Shown: positions 49,502-60,774 of the stretch, in pieces
How positions within the stretch are numbered: position 1 is the first letter of the stretch
How the letters are laid out: each line of letters opens with the position of its first letter
DNA from: Pyrocephalus nanus
Lineage: Eukaryota; Chordata; Aves; Passeriformes; Tyrannidae
DNA: 64,000 nucleotides
Reading direction: 5' to 3'
Assembly: GCA_038380795.1 (NCBI GenBank)
Contig: CM076263.1
Coordinates: 2,114,208 to 2,178,207, forward strand
Made by a program: the position numbers and the translations under genes
Notes under the pieces: model-generated
Seen by the model: the letters and a program-made list of their open reading frames with translations, nothing else
The model's database searches: none
Told to the model about the DNA's origin: nothing

Positions 49502-52499
49502 TGCTTTCAAAACTATGAAAATGTCCTATTCATTTCAGTAACTGTGGGACCAGGTTCTGTACTGAGCCAGTAGCTTCCAGTTGGCTCCAATAGACCACAG
49601 GGACCACGAGAGCCAGTACAGAGCTGTCCATGGGCTAATAACTAGCACCTCTTTCACAGCATCCTTATGGTGAACGAAATTAAAATTTGGATGGTGAGAA
49701 GAAAAGATTGGCAGCAATCCACTGTCCTAATAAGTCTGGAAATACCTGAGTCAAATGGAATTACTATGTAGTCTCTGTATTCTTGGGAATCTTTCATTTT
49801 CACGTAGCTTTTCAATTATGCTTTCAGCTGTGGTATTTATTTATTTATTTTCAACTGCACTACGAAGAAGTGAGAGTGAAAGGTGAGCTATGAGTGAGTT
49901 TTTAACTCAACTACCTTTTATAAAATCTCTCTGAGATGCTGGTAAATGAATGATGCTCCCTAAATACATTCACACACACTCGCACATCCTTTCCAGGTGC
50001 ATAAATTGAGGCTCGGAGAATAGGTCATATTTTTCCAACTTAGGTATGTCAACTGAGAAATCCCAATCCAAAGGAGATTGATTTTCAGAAATGCCCCGTC
50101 TGGACAGATGGGCAGCACACCAGATTACTCACAGGGCACTCTTATTTGAGAGCTTATCTTTGAAACGCTGGTCTATAAATGGCTCTCTGCAAGGTCACGC
50201 AGTAATTCATTGTGCAAAGGAGCGAAAGTCCAGGTTTCTGCGTGGGCTCTGGCATGATCACACCACTATGCCTTTACCCCACTAATGTGGTTATTTGAAG
50301 AGTTATTTCATTGATGCTGTTATTGTGACAACCTGGGGTGTTTGGCTCAAGTACCTGCTTGAAGCAGACCCCGCTGACCTAGGGAACCTGATCTCAGAGG
50401 AACCAAAAAGTGACTCATTATGTCCCTGTGTCAGAGGGCTTAGAAACAGACCACCTTTCAGGTCCTTTCCAACCCAAACCATTGTATGATTCTATGCCAC
50501 TGGCTATGAAATGTGAGGTAGGGAGCTTTAACCCACGAGTCCTACAACCATCGATTTCAGAAAGAGGAATAATTTCCTTTGTATTTAAAATAACTGTTTA
50601 AAAAAGAGCAAGTACCTGGTGCGGCACCTGATATGCTGAAATAGCAATTCAGCTGCTTGAAACAGCTTTTGGGGAGGGCAGAACTGAAACCTTCCCGTGC
50701 CTGCTCCAGTTGCTCTCCTTAATTCATCAAGGACCATTAAAAACAAAGGACTACTATCTTCACAGTACTGCAATATTGTGATAATATTGTGACATCACTT
50801 GGAAAACATACCTACAACCTTTGCTCCTTGAAAGACAGCCTTGCTTTTTGTAAATTTGTCCTAGATTGCTGGGCCCTGAGTGGCCGTGGCTTTCGGATTT
50901 GTCGTCCTATTTCAGCTTTGAAGGTGCAGAGCTCTGCTGTCCCCCAGCCAGCTGATCCTGCTGTTTCTTTAGCTCCCAGTTTAACTTCCATGGGAGTCTC
51001 AGGTGTACAGAGGAGAACCTTTACTGGATTAAACAAGTAGAGCAAAGTCAAACAGAATATACACCCATAAATACACGTGTACACACAGAGGTACAAGGAG
51101 AGGGGAAACGGAAAAACAGTAAGAAAATAAATTTTTGGGAAAGGCTTCCTTCATAAAGTTGAGCTTCGTGCAGCAGCACAATTTATATATCCTTTATTTC
51201 TGCATCATTTCTGTGCCGTGGTCAAAGAGTATTAGAGGATACATTTCTGTTCTAAATTACATCTGGGTAAATCCAGAGGAATTCCCCTGAGCCACTTTTA
51301 CCTCTAAGATTTTTGCCTACGTGGGGACACTCAGGAAAATAACCCAAATTAGCTGAAGGTGAGAATTTAAAAGGGGATTAATTAAACTGCGTGAAACCCC
51401 TGTGAAGGTTGTTCTTATTCAGAATTCAGGTGGTCTTCATTCAATTTAATTTAATTCACTTTGGAAATTAATTCAGATTAATTGTCCTAACAGTTTTTAT
51501 GTACCTATTCTAGATTAACACTGGGGTAATAAAATGAATTGTAGCCCACTGGCTTCAAGATGATTTTTAGATTTATACTAGGAGGCTCTAGAGAAAGACT
51601 GTCCCCTGTGTGTCCAGAAGCCAGTGCTTTGCAAGTAAAGATGAAGGAGTGGAGAATGTTACTGGGCATAGATAAGCCATTTTCTTTTCACTTTGGGGGC
51701 AAGTTCTTTAAAAATCTAGTAATAAAAAGAAGGTGGCAATGGCAACACAGCAACAGGTTAAATATCACTGCTTTTGAGCCCCGAGTAAGGTGCCCACAGA
51801 TTTGCTTTCCTCTGGGGCCTGATCCTGCATCTATGATATCCTTTCTTGGCGGGAAAAAGAGAAATTCTTTGACATCAAGAGGAGCAATATCCAAATCTCC
51901 TAATTCCAGACAATCCGATTTTGCAAGCCTGGAGCCAAATGAAAATCAAGACTACAGCAGAGAGGGCCTGCGATGTGAAAAAAAGGAAAAACTGCTTTAA
52001 AGAGATAACTGCTCCCAATCTACTCCCCAAAGGAGACGACTCTTATTAAGGGTTTCTTCTTGAGATGTCTGCCTAAAGGCTTCTTCAGAAGGGATTTAGT
52101 CGTTTACAACTCAGACCTGGAGTTTGAAGCCCCCCTTTCACTGCACGGTAGCCCAGAGGTCCTGCCCCTGTCTCCTTCTGCTGACCTGGACCTAAGCCTG
52201 GTGGGGGGGCAGCAGAGGTGACAAGTGCCCCCCAGCACTTGGGGACACTGCAAGGAGCCCGAACAAACAGGGAAGAAAAAAAAAAAAAAAGAAAAAAAAA
52301 ATCAGGGCTTCCGAATCTGCCTGGGGTCAGAGACAAATGGCTGCGGTCAAGCAGACAAATAAACAAGCAAAAACTCCAAACAATAAAAAACACACCCAAA
52401 CTTATTTCTGAAAGGATTTTTGTAATGTTGAGCGGCTTTCTCTGAAGCACCTGGCACCAGTAAAGGGGGATGAGACTGAAAGCGGTTCCTGTCTGCTAA
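49502..52499. other. Intergenic gene-desert segment
   Basis: Unique DNA with (ATTT)n near 49837 and an A-run near 52275. A 146-codon open frame (51560-52000, +) is the longest non-repeat frame in the desert but matches no family I know. Confidence 0.6.
50446..50496 (+). mobile_element. CR1 LINE 3' end, about 50 bp
   Basis: ACCTTTCAGGTCCTTTCCAA followed by CCCAAACCATTGTATGATTC is the extreme forward CR1 3' end. Confidence 0.88.
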
Positions 52500-52640
52500 A
52501 TCCTTTTGCACATTCAGATTTTAAATGTCAAAGATAGCTATAAATAAAGAACGAAAGAATAGCGGCTTTCAACCCGTCTGGAAAAATAAGTGCAACCTCC
52601 TGCCTATTGGACCTACAACGTTAACTGCGCTCGTAATGTA
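52500..52640. promoter_or_regulatory. Candidate regulatory element at the edge of the first CpG block
   Basis: It contains GCTATAAATAAAG (MEF2- or TATA-like) and CTATTGGACC, a reversed CCAAT box, just before CpG density rises at 52640. This could be a minor promoter. Confidence 0.25.
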
Positions 52641-53150
52641 AACACTCGAACAGCAGCGATTCCAGCGGGATGGGATTTGGGGAAGGGTTGGGGGCTGTAC
52701 AGCCCGGACTCCCTCAGAACCGCCCCACAGGCATTTGAAGGAAAAATCGCTTAATCCTCAACGGGGCAGCAGCTGCAGCGGGAAACCCTAAATTCCTGCT
52801 CCGCCACGGTCACCCCGGGGCTCGGGGACGGTGCGGGGACAGCCGGGACACTGCGGGAACACGCGGGACACCGCGGCTCGTCGCTCCTCGGGAGAAAAGT
52901 GTCAGGAAGAGCGGGCTCCCCCAAACCCTTTTGTCGCCGTGACCCCGCAGCAGCCCCCAAACCGCGGCGGTGCCGGGGTGCGCCCAGCCGGGCAGGGGGA
53001 GCTCCCGCAAGGGTGTTTTGGGGGGCACCTCTCACCCCCACACCCGGCATCTCGCATCGCCCCGGCCCCCCGAGGCTCCAGCTCCGCGGGGCGCAGAGGC
53101 AGGACCCGGCCCTGCCGACCCCTGGGTTCGCTCATCAAACCAAATTTGCT
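52640..53150. other. CpG-rich block
   Basis: GC- and CpG-rich sequence without a recognisable gene. It is the leftmost of the CpG blocks leading to SKOR2, and CpG density drops sharply near 53150. Open frames on both strands are low-complexity products of base composition. Confidence 0.55.
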
Positions 53151-53559
53151 TCTCGGGCAAATTTGACCTGTTTCTTGGCCCAGATACGTTTCAAACACTT
53201 CCTCCGTTTATTTTTTTTTTTTTTTTAATTAATTTATTTTAAGACGGGGCGCGAGGACTCCGCGGTCGCTCCCCCTACCCGTAAATTTGTCCGGCTTCTC
53301 CCCAGGGAAGGGGGTCGGGGAGTTCCCAGGTAATCCCAGTACTCCACTCCTCCTACCCAGCCCAACATCCTCGGGTTCTTTTCTCCTCCGAGGGGGCCCC
53401 TACAGCAGCCAGGACAACAGGTGATCCCCGTTTGGGGTCTAGGAACCCCTTTTGCCGTGGGAGGGCGGACACACATTGCTCTCCCATCCTCAAATACCTT
53501 GGGATGTGCGAGACGCGTAACCGCACAGGCTTCGGAACTCCTCTCCTTGCAGCCAGCTA

Positions 53560-53680
53560 AAGGCTGTTCTTTTAATGAATTACTAATGAGTTAAAATTGG
53601 ACAGCCGGCTTAATTAAAGCGTAGAGGCAATGTGTTTACCACATTGTAATTGAACTCATTAGGGCGTCGGCTTTGTGTTT
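53560..53680. promoter_or_regulatory. Candidate homeodomain-rich element beside the distal CpG island
   Basis: Within 120 bases lie TTAATGAATTACTAATGAG, GGCTTAATTAAAGC and TTGTAATTGAACTCATTAG. The stretch has no repeats and sits directly before the CpG island at 53690. Confidence 0.38.
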
Positions 53681-53689
53681 TTAAGCAGC

Positions 53690-54640
53690 CGCCTTGTTCC
53701 GCACGTCGAGTGATCTGCGGGAGGTTTTTTGCTGGGGACGGGGGCTCTGCAGGGGTGTGTGGGGGCTGCGGGAGGCGGCAGTGCCTCCCCCATCCCTTTA
53801 TCCTCCTCAGGGGCTTGTGCTGCGGGGGGGGGGAGGGAAGGGAGCGACACCCCCTCTTCTGCCGTCCCGCAAAGCGCTCACGGTTTGGGGGTGCTCGCAT
53901 TCCTTTTAGCGGGGAAAGCCAAAGGAAGCGGGGAAGGAGCAAAGGAAAAACTGGGGGGCGAGGAGGAGAAATTTAGGGCGGGGGGAGGGAGAGAATTTGG
54001 GGGAGCAGAGCCCTGCTCTGCAACAGGGTCCCTCTTGCCCCCCCTCTAGGCGGGGAGGGTGCGGGGGGTACCCTCCTCCCATCCTCCGCGGCCGTCGGGG
54101 CGGACCTGCCCCGGGGCAGCGGCGGGGCGGGGGCGGCCGCCCGTTCCCCCCGCGGCGAGGGGTGGGGGCCAGGGGAAGGGGGCGGCTTCCCCGCACCGCT
54201 TGCAAGGCGCTGCCTGGCTGCTAGAAGGCGTCCGAGACCCGACCCACCCGCGGCACAGCCGCCGCGGCAGAGGCGGGAGCCAAACTTATCGCGCCGCGGA
54301 GCCGCCGCGGAGCGAGAACGGCCCCGCGCCGGCCGCGGCCCCGGGGAGCCCATGGAGCCCGGGCATCCAGGTGAGCGTGGGGCTGGGGCCGGGATGGGGG
54401 TACATGGGGACCTCTCGATTCGGGTGCGCTCGTCCCCGCCAGGAATAAATAGCGGTCGGTGTCGTTTTGCTGTCGCGATAGGTCGCGGGGTCGTGCCGCC
54501 CGTCGCGGGGAGGGGAGCGAGTGGAAAGGCGGGTGTAGGGTGCTTGGTGAGGTCTGGCTGAGAGAGCCCCGGTGGGGGAGAGGAGCCCCCCGCAAGTTTG
54601 GGCTGCGGCGGAGGGAAGGGGCGATGGTTTGGATCCGCGC
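53690..54640. other. Distal CpG island about 6.5 kb upstream of SKOR2
   Basis: This block is dense in CpG and GC-rich hexamers, with several G-runs that could form quadruplexes, for example 53824-53842. It contains the exon-like ATG plus donor at 54352-54370. No long conserved open frame is recognisable. It may be an alternative SKOR2 promoter, the start of a noncoding transcript, or a developmental CpG island. Confidence 0.75.
54352..54370 (+). other. ATG followed by a perfect splice donor: candidate distal first exon (3' end)
   Basis: ATGGAGCCCGGGCATCCAG is followed directly by GTGAGC, a near-ideal donor, inside the distal CpG island. The start codon has C at -3 and G at +4. The exon would extend leftwards to an unknown start site. 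Splicing to the SKOR2 acceptor at 61333 would give a 15-codon ORF stopping at 61359-61361, four bases before the SKOR2 ATG. Linking it to SKOR2 is inference: it lies on the same strand and no other gene is visible between them. Confidence 0.4.
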
Positions 54641-55529
54641 TTGGAGCGGCGCGGGTCCTTGTTCTCCTGTCTCGTATGCGTGCATATATATACACGTTGG
54701 GTTTTATTTTCCTGCTAAATCGTCAAGTTTGGGCCCGATTTAGGGATCGGAAGGGACGAGGAGGGCTGGTTTGTCCCCAAGTGCAAAGCGGAGACGTCCT
54801 GGCCCCGTGGGGAGGGGGATGCGCGGAGCTCTCCGCGCCCGCGCGGCATCCCGAGTCCTGCCGGCAGTGGGATGAGGGGTGTGTGTGTTTGTAGCGCTGC
54901 GCCTCTCCCCCGGACAGCTCGGCTTCTCTCCCCTGGAACGATCGTCCTTGCCCGGGACGGGGCTAATTTTGGGAAGGAGGTGGGATAAGAGGCGACCACC
55001 AGCCTGTGAGAGGCGTCTGCTCCGCTTAATTAGTGGTTTCGATGTTTAAAAGCCGGAGGAAAGCGATAGGTATTTTAAATTATTATTCATTATTATTTTT
55101 TTTACCGGTTACACCCCCAAGGATTTGGGGGTCTGAGAGCGGGAGCAGAAGCGGGGAACCCTCGGGAAACCCCTTATCCCCGCCTTCCAAGCCCTTCTTC
55201 GGTGTGCTGCCTGCTTGTTGCACAGCTCCTGCTCATCGGCTGCCCCGGAGCGGGAGCTCATCACCGTCTATACAACCCTTTGGAGAAACCTATATGGACC
55301 TGGCTTTAGGGAAACGTGCCTGTACTAAAATACTATTCAAATCACTTCTTTTTCTATAATAATCTTGAAATCATGGCGAGGGACAGGGAAACGAGGGGGA
55401 TGTGGTGGTGAGGGAAAAAGGAAAAAAAAAAAGTTGCCTTTAGGTGTACAGAGGGAGAAGGTGACAAGCCAGACCCCGAAGTGGGTAATGGGAACTGTCA
55501 AAGAGTGCAGAAGCGTAAATGCCAAACAA

Positions 55530-55740
55530 TCCCAATCCCCATAGGTTGTTTATTCGTCATAAAATACAACTCTACATAGCAGGAAGTTACTGCAAACATT
55601 TATCAATAATGAATGAATCTCCTGTAATAAAATACACTCATAATTAGCTACAGTCAACTACGTACATTATGCTAAGGCTTTTGCAACTCTTTGTTGAAAA
55701 TCCGACTTAGATAAATCCTCTTAAACAGCCTTTTAAGAAG
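55530..55740. promoter_or_regulatory. Candidate conserved noncoding element
   Basis: AT-rich unique DNA with TTATCAATAATGAATG, CTCATAATTAGCTAC and TACGTACATTATGC, between the distal CpG island and SKOR2. Confidence 0.33.
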
Positions 55741-55869
55741 GGGAAAAAAAGAATAAAAAAAAAATTAAAAACCAGTAGCAAACCACCACACAGTATCTCT
55801 CCTCTTTTTCTGCCGTTTTTGAAACCCAAACCGTAACTACTTCTGAAATATAACGGAAAAGTCTTTGGT

Positions 55870-56280
55870 GAATTCAGAAGAGTCATTAACATTCAGCTTT
55901 AAGTGAATGTTAACAGTAAATAAAGAAATCTCTTGATTGTAATAGTTGCAACAAAGCAATAATAAACCAGTGGGCGGTCATCAGTAATGATAAATGTACC
56001 ATTATTACTGCGTGTTGGGGAACAGGGTTTGGAAAGTACTTCAGACTTTTTAGTGGCAAGCTTGGTGGCAATTCGTTTCTTAGCCTGGGAAAGGAGGGGG
56101 GGGTGGGAAGCGCCATATAATTTTACACACAATTTAGGTGAAAATAAATTTAAATCTGTATATTACATTTTTAATTTCAAGATAGTAATTAAAGTTGGTT
56201 CATTATATCTCCTCTGAAAGTCTCTGTGCTCATCTTAATTGCCTGTTTGTACAATCTGCTTTCTAAGACACCCAAGGTTA
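55870..56280. promoter_or_regulatory. Candidate conserved noncoding element
   Basis: It contains inverted copies around 55890-55915 (CATTCAGC/AGTGAATG), AGTAATGATAAATGTACC and ATTATTACTG. No repeats apart from a short G run. Open frames on both strands are not recognisable. Confidence 0.33.
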
Positions 56281-57879
56281 CTGGGTTCTGAAAGACGCAA
56301 AATTGAATTATTTACTGAGTTGATGACTCTTCGTCACGTTTCTCTTGGAAGTTTGGGATAGCTGCTCCCCATCCCAGCCTGATTGGGGCCCCGCTTCTCC
56401 TTGTTGCTCGTTTAAATACTTTGGAGCAGGCATGTTTCTCATGTTCAGGGCGCTTTAATTTATGCGTTAAAAAAAAAAAAAAAAAATCAATAGCTGAGGT
56501 GGTTTTTTTCGTTTAGGTTATTTTTCTTTCCTTCTTAGTCCACCCCACTCCTCCGGGCGTTAATTCACGCACACCTAAACTTGAATCTCTTTTCCTCCCT
56601 GCCACCCCATTCCCAGGCAGGACTGAAATAACCACCCTGGTGTTTTTAAGCGCTCAGGGGCGGATTATGAAGCACCCGTCTCCTCCCGGCTTGCCAGTCG
56701 CTTCCCCTAGGATGAAATAAAATGACAAATCGCATGGTTTTGGGTGCTGTTTCTATTCGGGTGGGTGACGCTGGGGGGGCTGGCGGGCAGCCTTCCCCCT
56801 GAGGGGGTATCCGCATCTCCTGGGTAAGGTCTGCACGTACCTTCGGCGAGGACCACCTCGGGTTTGGATCGCTCGGAGCATATTAAATTGAGAGTTTAAG
56901 AGAGCTCCATCAGACAAAAGATGCCGTTCCGGTTCCTTCCCTTCAGCCGCCGTGCTGGTTTTCAGCTACCGGAGGGATAACAAACTACCTAGAAATGTCC
57001 CATCCCTGAACTCTCCCCGGTATCTTTAGAGAGCCAGGAGAAGATCGCGTTGAGTCGTTTCCCCCGCTCGTTATTACGATTATAGAAGTATCTTTCCGAA
57101 GCGTCCTCCTGCCACTGAAAAACTCCACGTAGAGATCTCTGCCCTTTTGTTGTGTCTAGCTGGGTTATTCAGGAGCAGAGACAAAAGCCCGAAGTGATGT
57201 GATCTAAATGAGCTCCGGGGTTTTCCAGATGGGACCACCTCTATTCCAAATGCCCTTTCTGCTTAACATAATAAACTACGATTAAAAAAAAAAATAGTAC
57301 TTAGAAAAGAGCTTTGCTCTAGACCAAGCAGCGCAAGCGAAATCTACACAAAAATATTATTAAAAAAAAAAATAGAAAAAGAAAAAAACAAACGCTTTTG
57401 CTGCCTAAATTTTGTTAGGAGATTCTACAACGATACCTTATGTGTCGGCGACTTACACGGCTGCAAGTTTCAATGAGATGCGGAGGGGTGGGAGGAGGGA
57501 ATGGATCCGCTTTGGGGTTGGTTTTTTGTTTTGTGGTTTTTTTAAACGCGCCAAGGTAATCTTGCTCCCCGTGGCCTCTCTGCTACAATATTTAAGCGCT
57601 GTGGAAGTAAATAAAGGCCGTGAGGGTGGTTTGGGGTGGTTTGAACTTGGCCGCTTTTCCCAGCTGCTCGTTTCTGCACGGAGCGACCCGCAGCGAGACG
57701 ATGAGCTGCTGTCGCCTCCTGCTCGGCCGCTCCAAGGCTGAATCGCGATAGAGAAGAGGGAAAAGGAGCCAGGACTCGTATTAGCTCTTTCAGCCTTCTG
57801 TGAGAAGTTTGTCCACCTCCCCCGCTCCTCTCTTAACGAGGTGATTCCAAGCCAAATAACGAACGGAAGAAATTGGAGT

Positions 57880-58870
57880 CGACAACAGGAGAGGAGCCCA
57901 GGGCTGCACCTACCCGTGGCAGGGAGTGTGGACACCCCACCTCAAGTCAGGACTCCCTCTCGCCAGGGTCCAGGATAGGCTCCAGCCGGCCCGCGGAGAC
58001 ACTGATGGGGTCGGCGGCGGCCGAAGCAGCCCCGCCGGGCCTCCCCCACCTGGGCAACACCTGCGGGATCCGCCCGACCCCTGGGTGGACCGACCTTTCT
58101 CCGTAAAGCCAAACTCACCCTCCCCTCCATGCCCGTACTGGGGTCGTGCTACCCCACGAGGTTTCCCAACAGTCTTAAGTAGGGAAAAAGGAGGGAACGG
58201 TGTGTTCTTGCCCCTCTTCTCTACAGTGGTGGTGTGGGTCAGTGTCTGCCCCAAATTCGGTGAGCTCCACCGAGCCGAGGGCCCTTGGCGCGGCTGCAGG
58301 GCAGTGCCCCTGCGACACGCAGGGTCTTTCACCTTCTCCTGCCACCGTGGGGGACTAGGACTTCCTGACCCGTAGGTTTCGGTTTTCACTATAAATAGAA
58401 TTGAAGAAGCCACTCAGTTTTTACAGTGGAATTCAAGGGGGTCCACAGCGCAGAGCAGGTGAAAAAAGAAACAGTTTAGTTTTGCTTTTCGTTTAGTCAC
58501 AACAAAATAAAACGCAGACGCCGGCCAGTGACGCCCCCGTCCCGAGCCTGACTCTTCCGCCTCTCTCAGGCTGCGAGGACGGAGTTCTGTCGGTTGCTTC
58601 GTTGAAGGTGCTTTGCAAAACCCTCTTACCACTTTTCGCCTTCTGCAACCGCTTTTCCTCTTCTTCCAACGCCGGGCTGAGAGCCTGGGGCCAGGTTGCC
58701 CATCCCCGGTTCTCCCGGGAACTGCCGGGGAAAAGCCACCGGGTGGCCGAGGGAGAGGGGAACGGTGTGCCCAGCGGCGGCTGCGGGGATGCAGGCACTG
58801 AGCATCCCGCAGGATCAGCCGCTTTCTCCCTAAAAACCCCTGTCCCTCCAGGTGCCGACCTGGGAGCGAA
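57880..58870. other. CpG-rich block between the two SKOR2 islands
   Basis: There are two GC-rich parts (about 57.88-58.37 and 58.50-58.87 kb) separated by an AT-rich stretch. Several open frames overlap on both strands but none resembles a known protein. It may be an intronic CpG island if the distal exon belongs to SKOR2. Confidence 0.5.
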
Positions 58871-58879
58871 GACAGGAAG

Positions 58880-59040
58880 GGAGATTTTCTCCGTGGCGTG
58901 GTGATAGATCATACAGTGTGTGACACAGGTTTAACCAATAAAACAATTTGAATCAATTAGCTGACGGAGGAGAGTTTTGAAGTGTAAAATTCATGTCAGC
59001 CTGGCTAGGAAGCATTGATTAAAATGTCACCAATGTGAGG
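58880..59040. promoter_or_regulatory. Candidate conserved element 1.6 kb upstream of the SKOR2 promoter
   Basis: Unique sequence with AACCAATAAAACAATTTGAA, ATCAATTAGCTGACGG (homeodomain/TGIF-like) and GCATTGATTAAAATGTC. It is the closest candidate enhancer to the SKOR2 start. Confidence 0.35.
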
Positions 59041-60359
59041 CTTATAGCCATCGCTCACACGAAAGCAGCAGGCTCCGTGCAGGAGAGGATCGGGAAAAAG
59101 TAGGAGGGAGGGGAAAGGGGGGAGTCTCCGTGTGACAGTGGCGACACGGGGGCAAGCAAGGTTTAATAAGAAGTGATGGAAGTAATAACGAGAAGTGTGA
59201 TATTACTACTATTAGTAATATTAGTAATAATAATATTATTGTTACTATTAAAGTTAGCGAGGACCCGAGCAATACCTGGATAGAGAGAAAGCGGGTGAGC
59301 TTTAGTGTGAAAGTACTGGGAAAGGTCGGTGCAGAGATTTTCGCCTGGATCTGTGATGCCCGGGGGAAAAAACAAACAAACAAACAAAACAAAAAAAAAC
59401 CACCCAAAAAAACCAAACCACCAAACACCAGGTTCTCATAGCTAAATGTGCAGAAATACGTAGTACCGGTCATGTGCATGGAGAGAAAAAGAGGCAAACC
59501 TTCAAGCATTTTTTTTTTTTTTAATAAATCAGAAGGTTATTAGAAAACACCTGATGGTCCATATGTCTCCCCGTTTTAGCTAGAAATGAGTTTTTAATTT
59601 TCCAGGGTTTTAGCCGTTTCCGTAGTTTTTCTGACTGGAAAGCGCCGGAGCTGAGCGGTATTAGCTTCCTGCCTTGGGGCGATGAGGTTGCGGCGGGGGT
59701 CACTCCGTCCTCACCCTGCGCTCCACGGAGAGGCAGTTAGGACCCACAACCCTTCGGAGCTAGATCTTGGAAAAATTTACATTCCTCGTGCACTGGTTTC
59801 ACTTTATTGAATACATATATATAGCAGCGCTCCAGTGCTGCAGTCTGTTTGCTGCTTTGGGGTTTTTTGCCTTAATCGGGGGCATAAAACAAATACGAAA
59901 AAAAACCCACAAAACACCACAAACCAAATACAAAAGCTCCCAAAACAAAACAAAAAAAAACCCTTCAAACCAACCCAACCCCACCCCTCCCCAGAGTAAC
60001 AGATTTGCGCCGTGTTGGTCTTTGTGGGAGAGAGAAACTGGGTCCGTGTGGTTCTGAAAGTAGTTTTGGCGAATGGCTCTGGTGTGCTTGGGAATGGCAG
60101 TGCGGACCCAGCAGCTGACCGTGCCCATGAGGACATGCCTGTGGAAAGAAGTCAGCTTTATCTCTGCCTCCTCCCTCACCCTGTAATTTCTCCAGATCCG
60201 TTTAAAAATACAGTTTCCGAAAAGACGCTGGATTTGTAACGAGAATATTCATTTTCTTGGAAGCGCTTGGGCTCAGACAGTGGGGGGAGGGGGACGGACG
60301 GGGAGAAGAAGGTAAAAAAAAGGTGAAAAAAAAAAAAAAAAAAGAAAAAGCCCATTTCA
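59041..60359. other. SKOR2 upstream region
   Basis: C/A-rich simple sequence near 59372-59420 and 59895-59990, a T-run near 59510, an A-run near 60326-60343 and the palindrome at 59222. A TATA-like string (ATACATATATATAG) lies at about 59812-59825. No gene is seen. Confidence 0.55.
59222..59247. repeat. Near-perfect 26-bp AT-rich palindrome
   Basis: TAGTAATAATAAT and its reverse complement meet in the middle, with a single mismatched pair. It sits in a TAGTAATAT-rich simple sequence starting near 59200. Confidence 0.8.
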
Positions 60360-60540
60360 CCCTCAACCGTTCCGGCCGCTCGCCGGGAAACCGTGAGCGG
60401 AGTCGGGGGGCGGCGGCGGGAGGCCGGGCCCCGACGGGGCGCCCGCAACCCCTGGCGGTGCGGGGAGGGGAGGGGAAGGAGGGAGGGAGGGAGGGAAGGG
60501 ATGGGGGAGCCGCCCCCAGCCCCTCTCACCACCCACCATC

Positions 60541-60612
60541 GGGGGGGGGGGTGGGAAGGGGGGGCTCGTTCGGTGGGTCCGGCCCCGCCCGCCCCCCCGG
60601 GCCGTGACGTCA
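60541..60612 (+). promoter_or_regulatory. SKOR2: SKOR2 core promoter region: G-rich tract, GC box and consensus CRE
   Basis: A run of eleven G, then TGGGAAGGGGGGGC, occupies 60541-60564 and could form a G-quadruplex. An Sp1-type box (CCCCGCCC) lies at 60583-60590. A perfect palindromic cAMP response element (TGACGTCA) lies at 60605-60612. No TATA box is seen nearby. This is a typical CpG-island promoter layout. The transcription start is inferred to lie just downstream. Confidence 0.6.
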
Positions 60613-60774
60613 CGGAGCCCACGGGGGGCCGCGCCGGGGGCGGGGGGCTCTGCCGGGCCGCGCGGCTCCGCGGCGGAGGGCGCGGGGATGCGCTTCCCTC
60701 CCTCCCGGCCGCCGCTGCAGGAGGAGGTGGAGGAGGAGGGACCGGCGAGGCACGGCTGGACCGCGGCCGCGGAG
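60613..60774 (+). other. SKOR2: Probable proximal first exon of SKOR2 (left end approximate)
   Basis: The right end is set by a splice donor, GAG|GTAACG at 60774/60775. The left end is a guess placed just after the CRE. The exon is inside the CpG island. It contains an ATG at 60688 (G at -3, C at +4, a moderate start context) that opens 29 codons without a stop up to the donor. After splicing to 61333 the frame continues into the SKOR2 main frame. The encoded segment is rich in Pro, Arg and Glu. Whether this is 5' UTR, as I would expect from other SKOR2 genes, or a coding N-terminal extension cannot be decided from sequence alone. Confidence 0.6.

Larger units (their letters stand above)
54641..57879. 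other. Between distal CpG island and SKOR2: mixed GC- and AT-rich DNA
   Basis: GC-rich to about 55020, then AT-rich with the two candidate elements and A-runs at 56467 and 57360. No CR1 copies occur from 50.5 kb to the right end of the window. No gene is recognised. Confidence 0.6.

Noticed and set aside
51560..52000. A 146-codon open frame outside repeats
   Set aside because: No recognisable family, no CpG island or clear splice context, and ordinary composition. Kept only as a note.
53906..54695. Long overlapping frames on both strands of the distal CpG island (up to 240 codons)
   Set aside because: Low-complexity Pro/Arg/Gly products of GC-rich DNA. Only the ATG with the donor at 54352-54370 has gene-like signals.
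59812..59825. A TATA box for SKOR2
   Set aside because: It lies in AT-rich simple sequence about 800 bases from the CpG promoter, with no start-site signals nearby.
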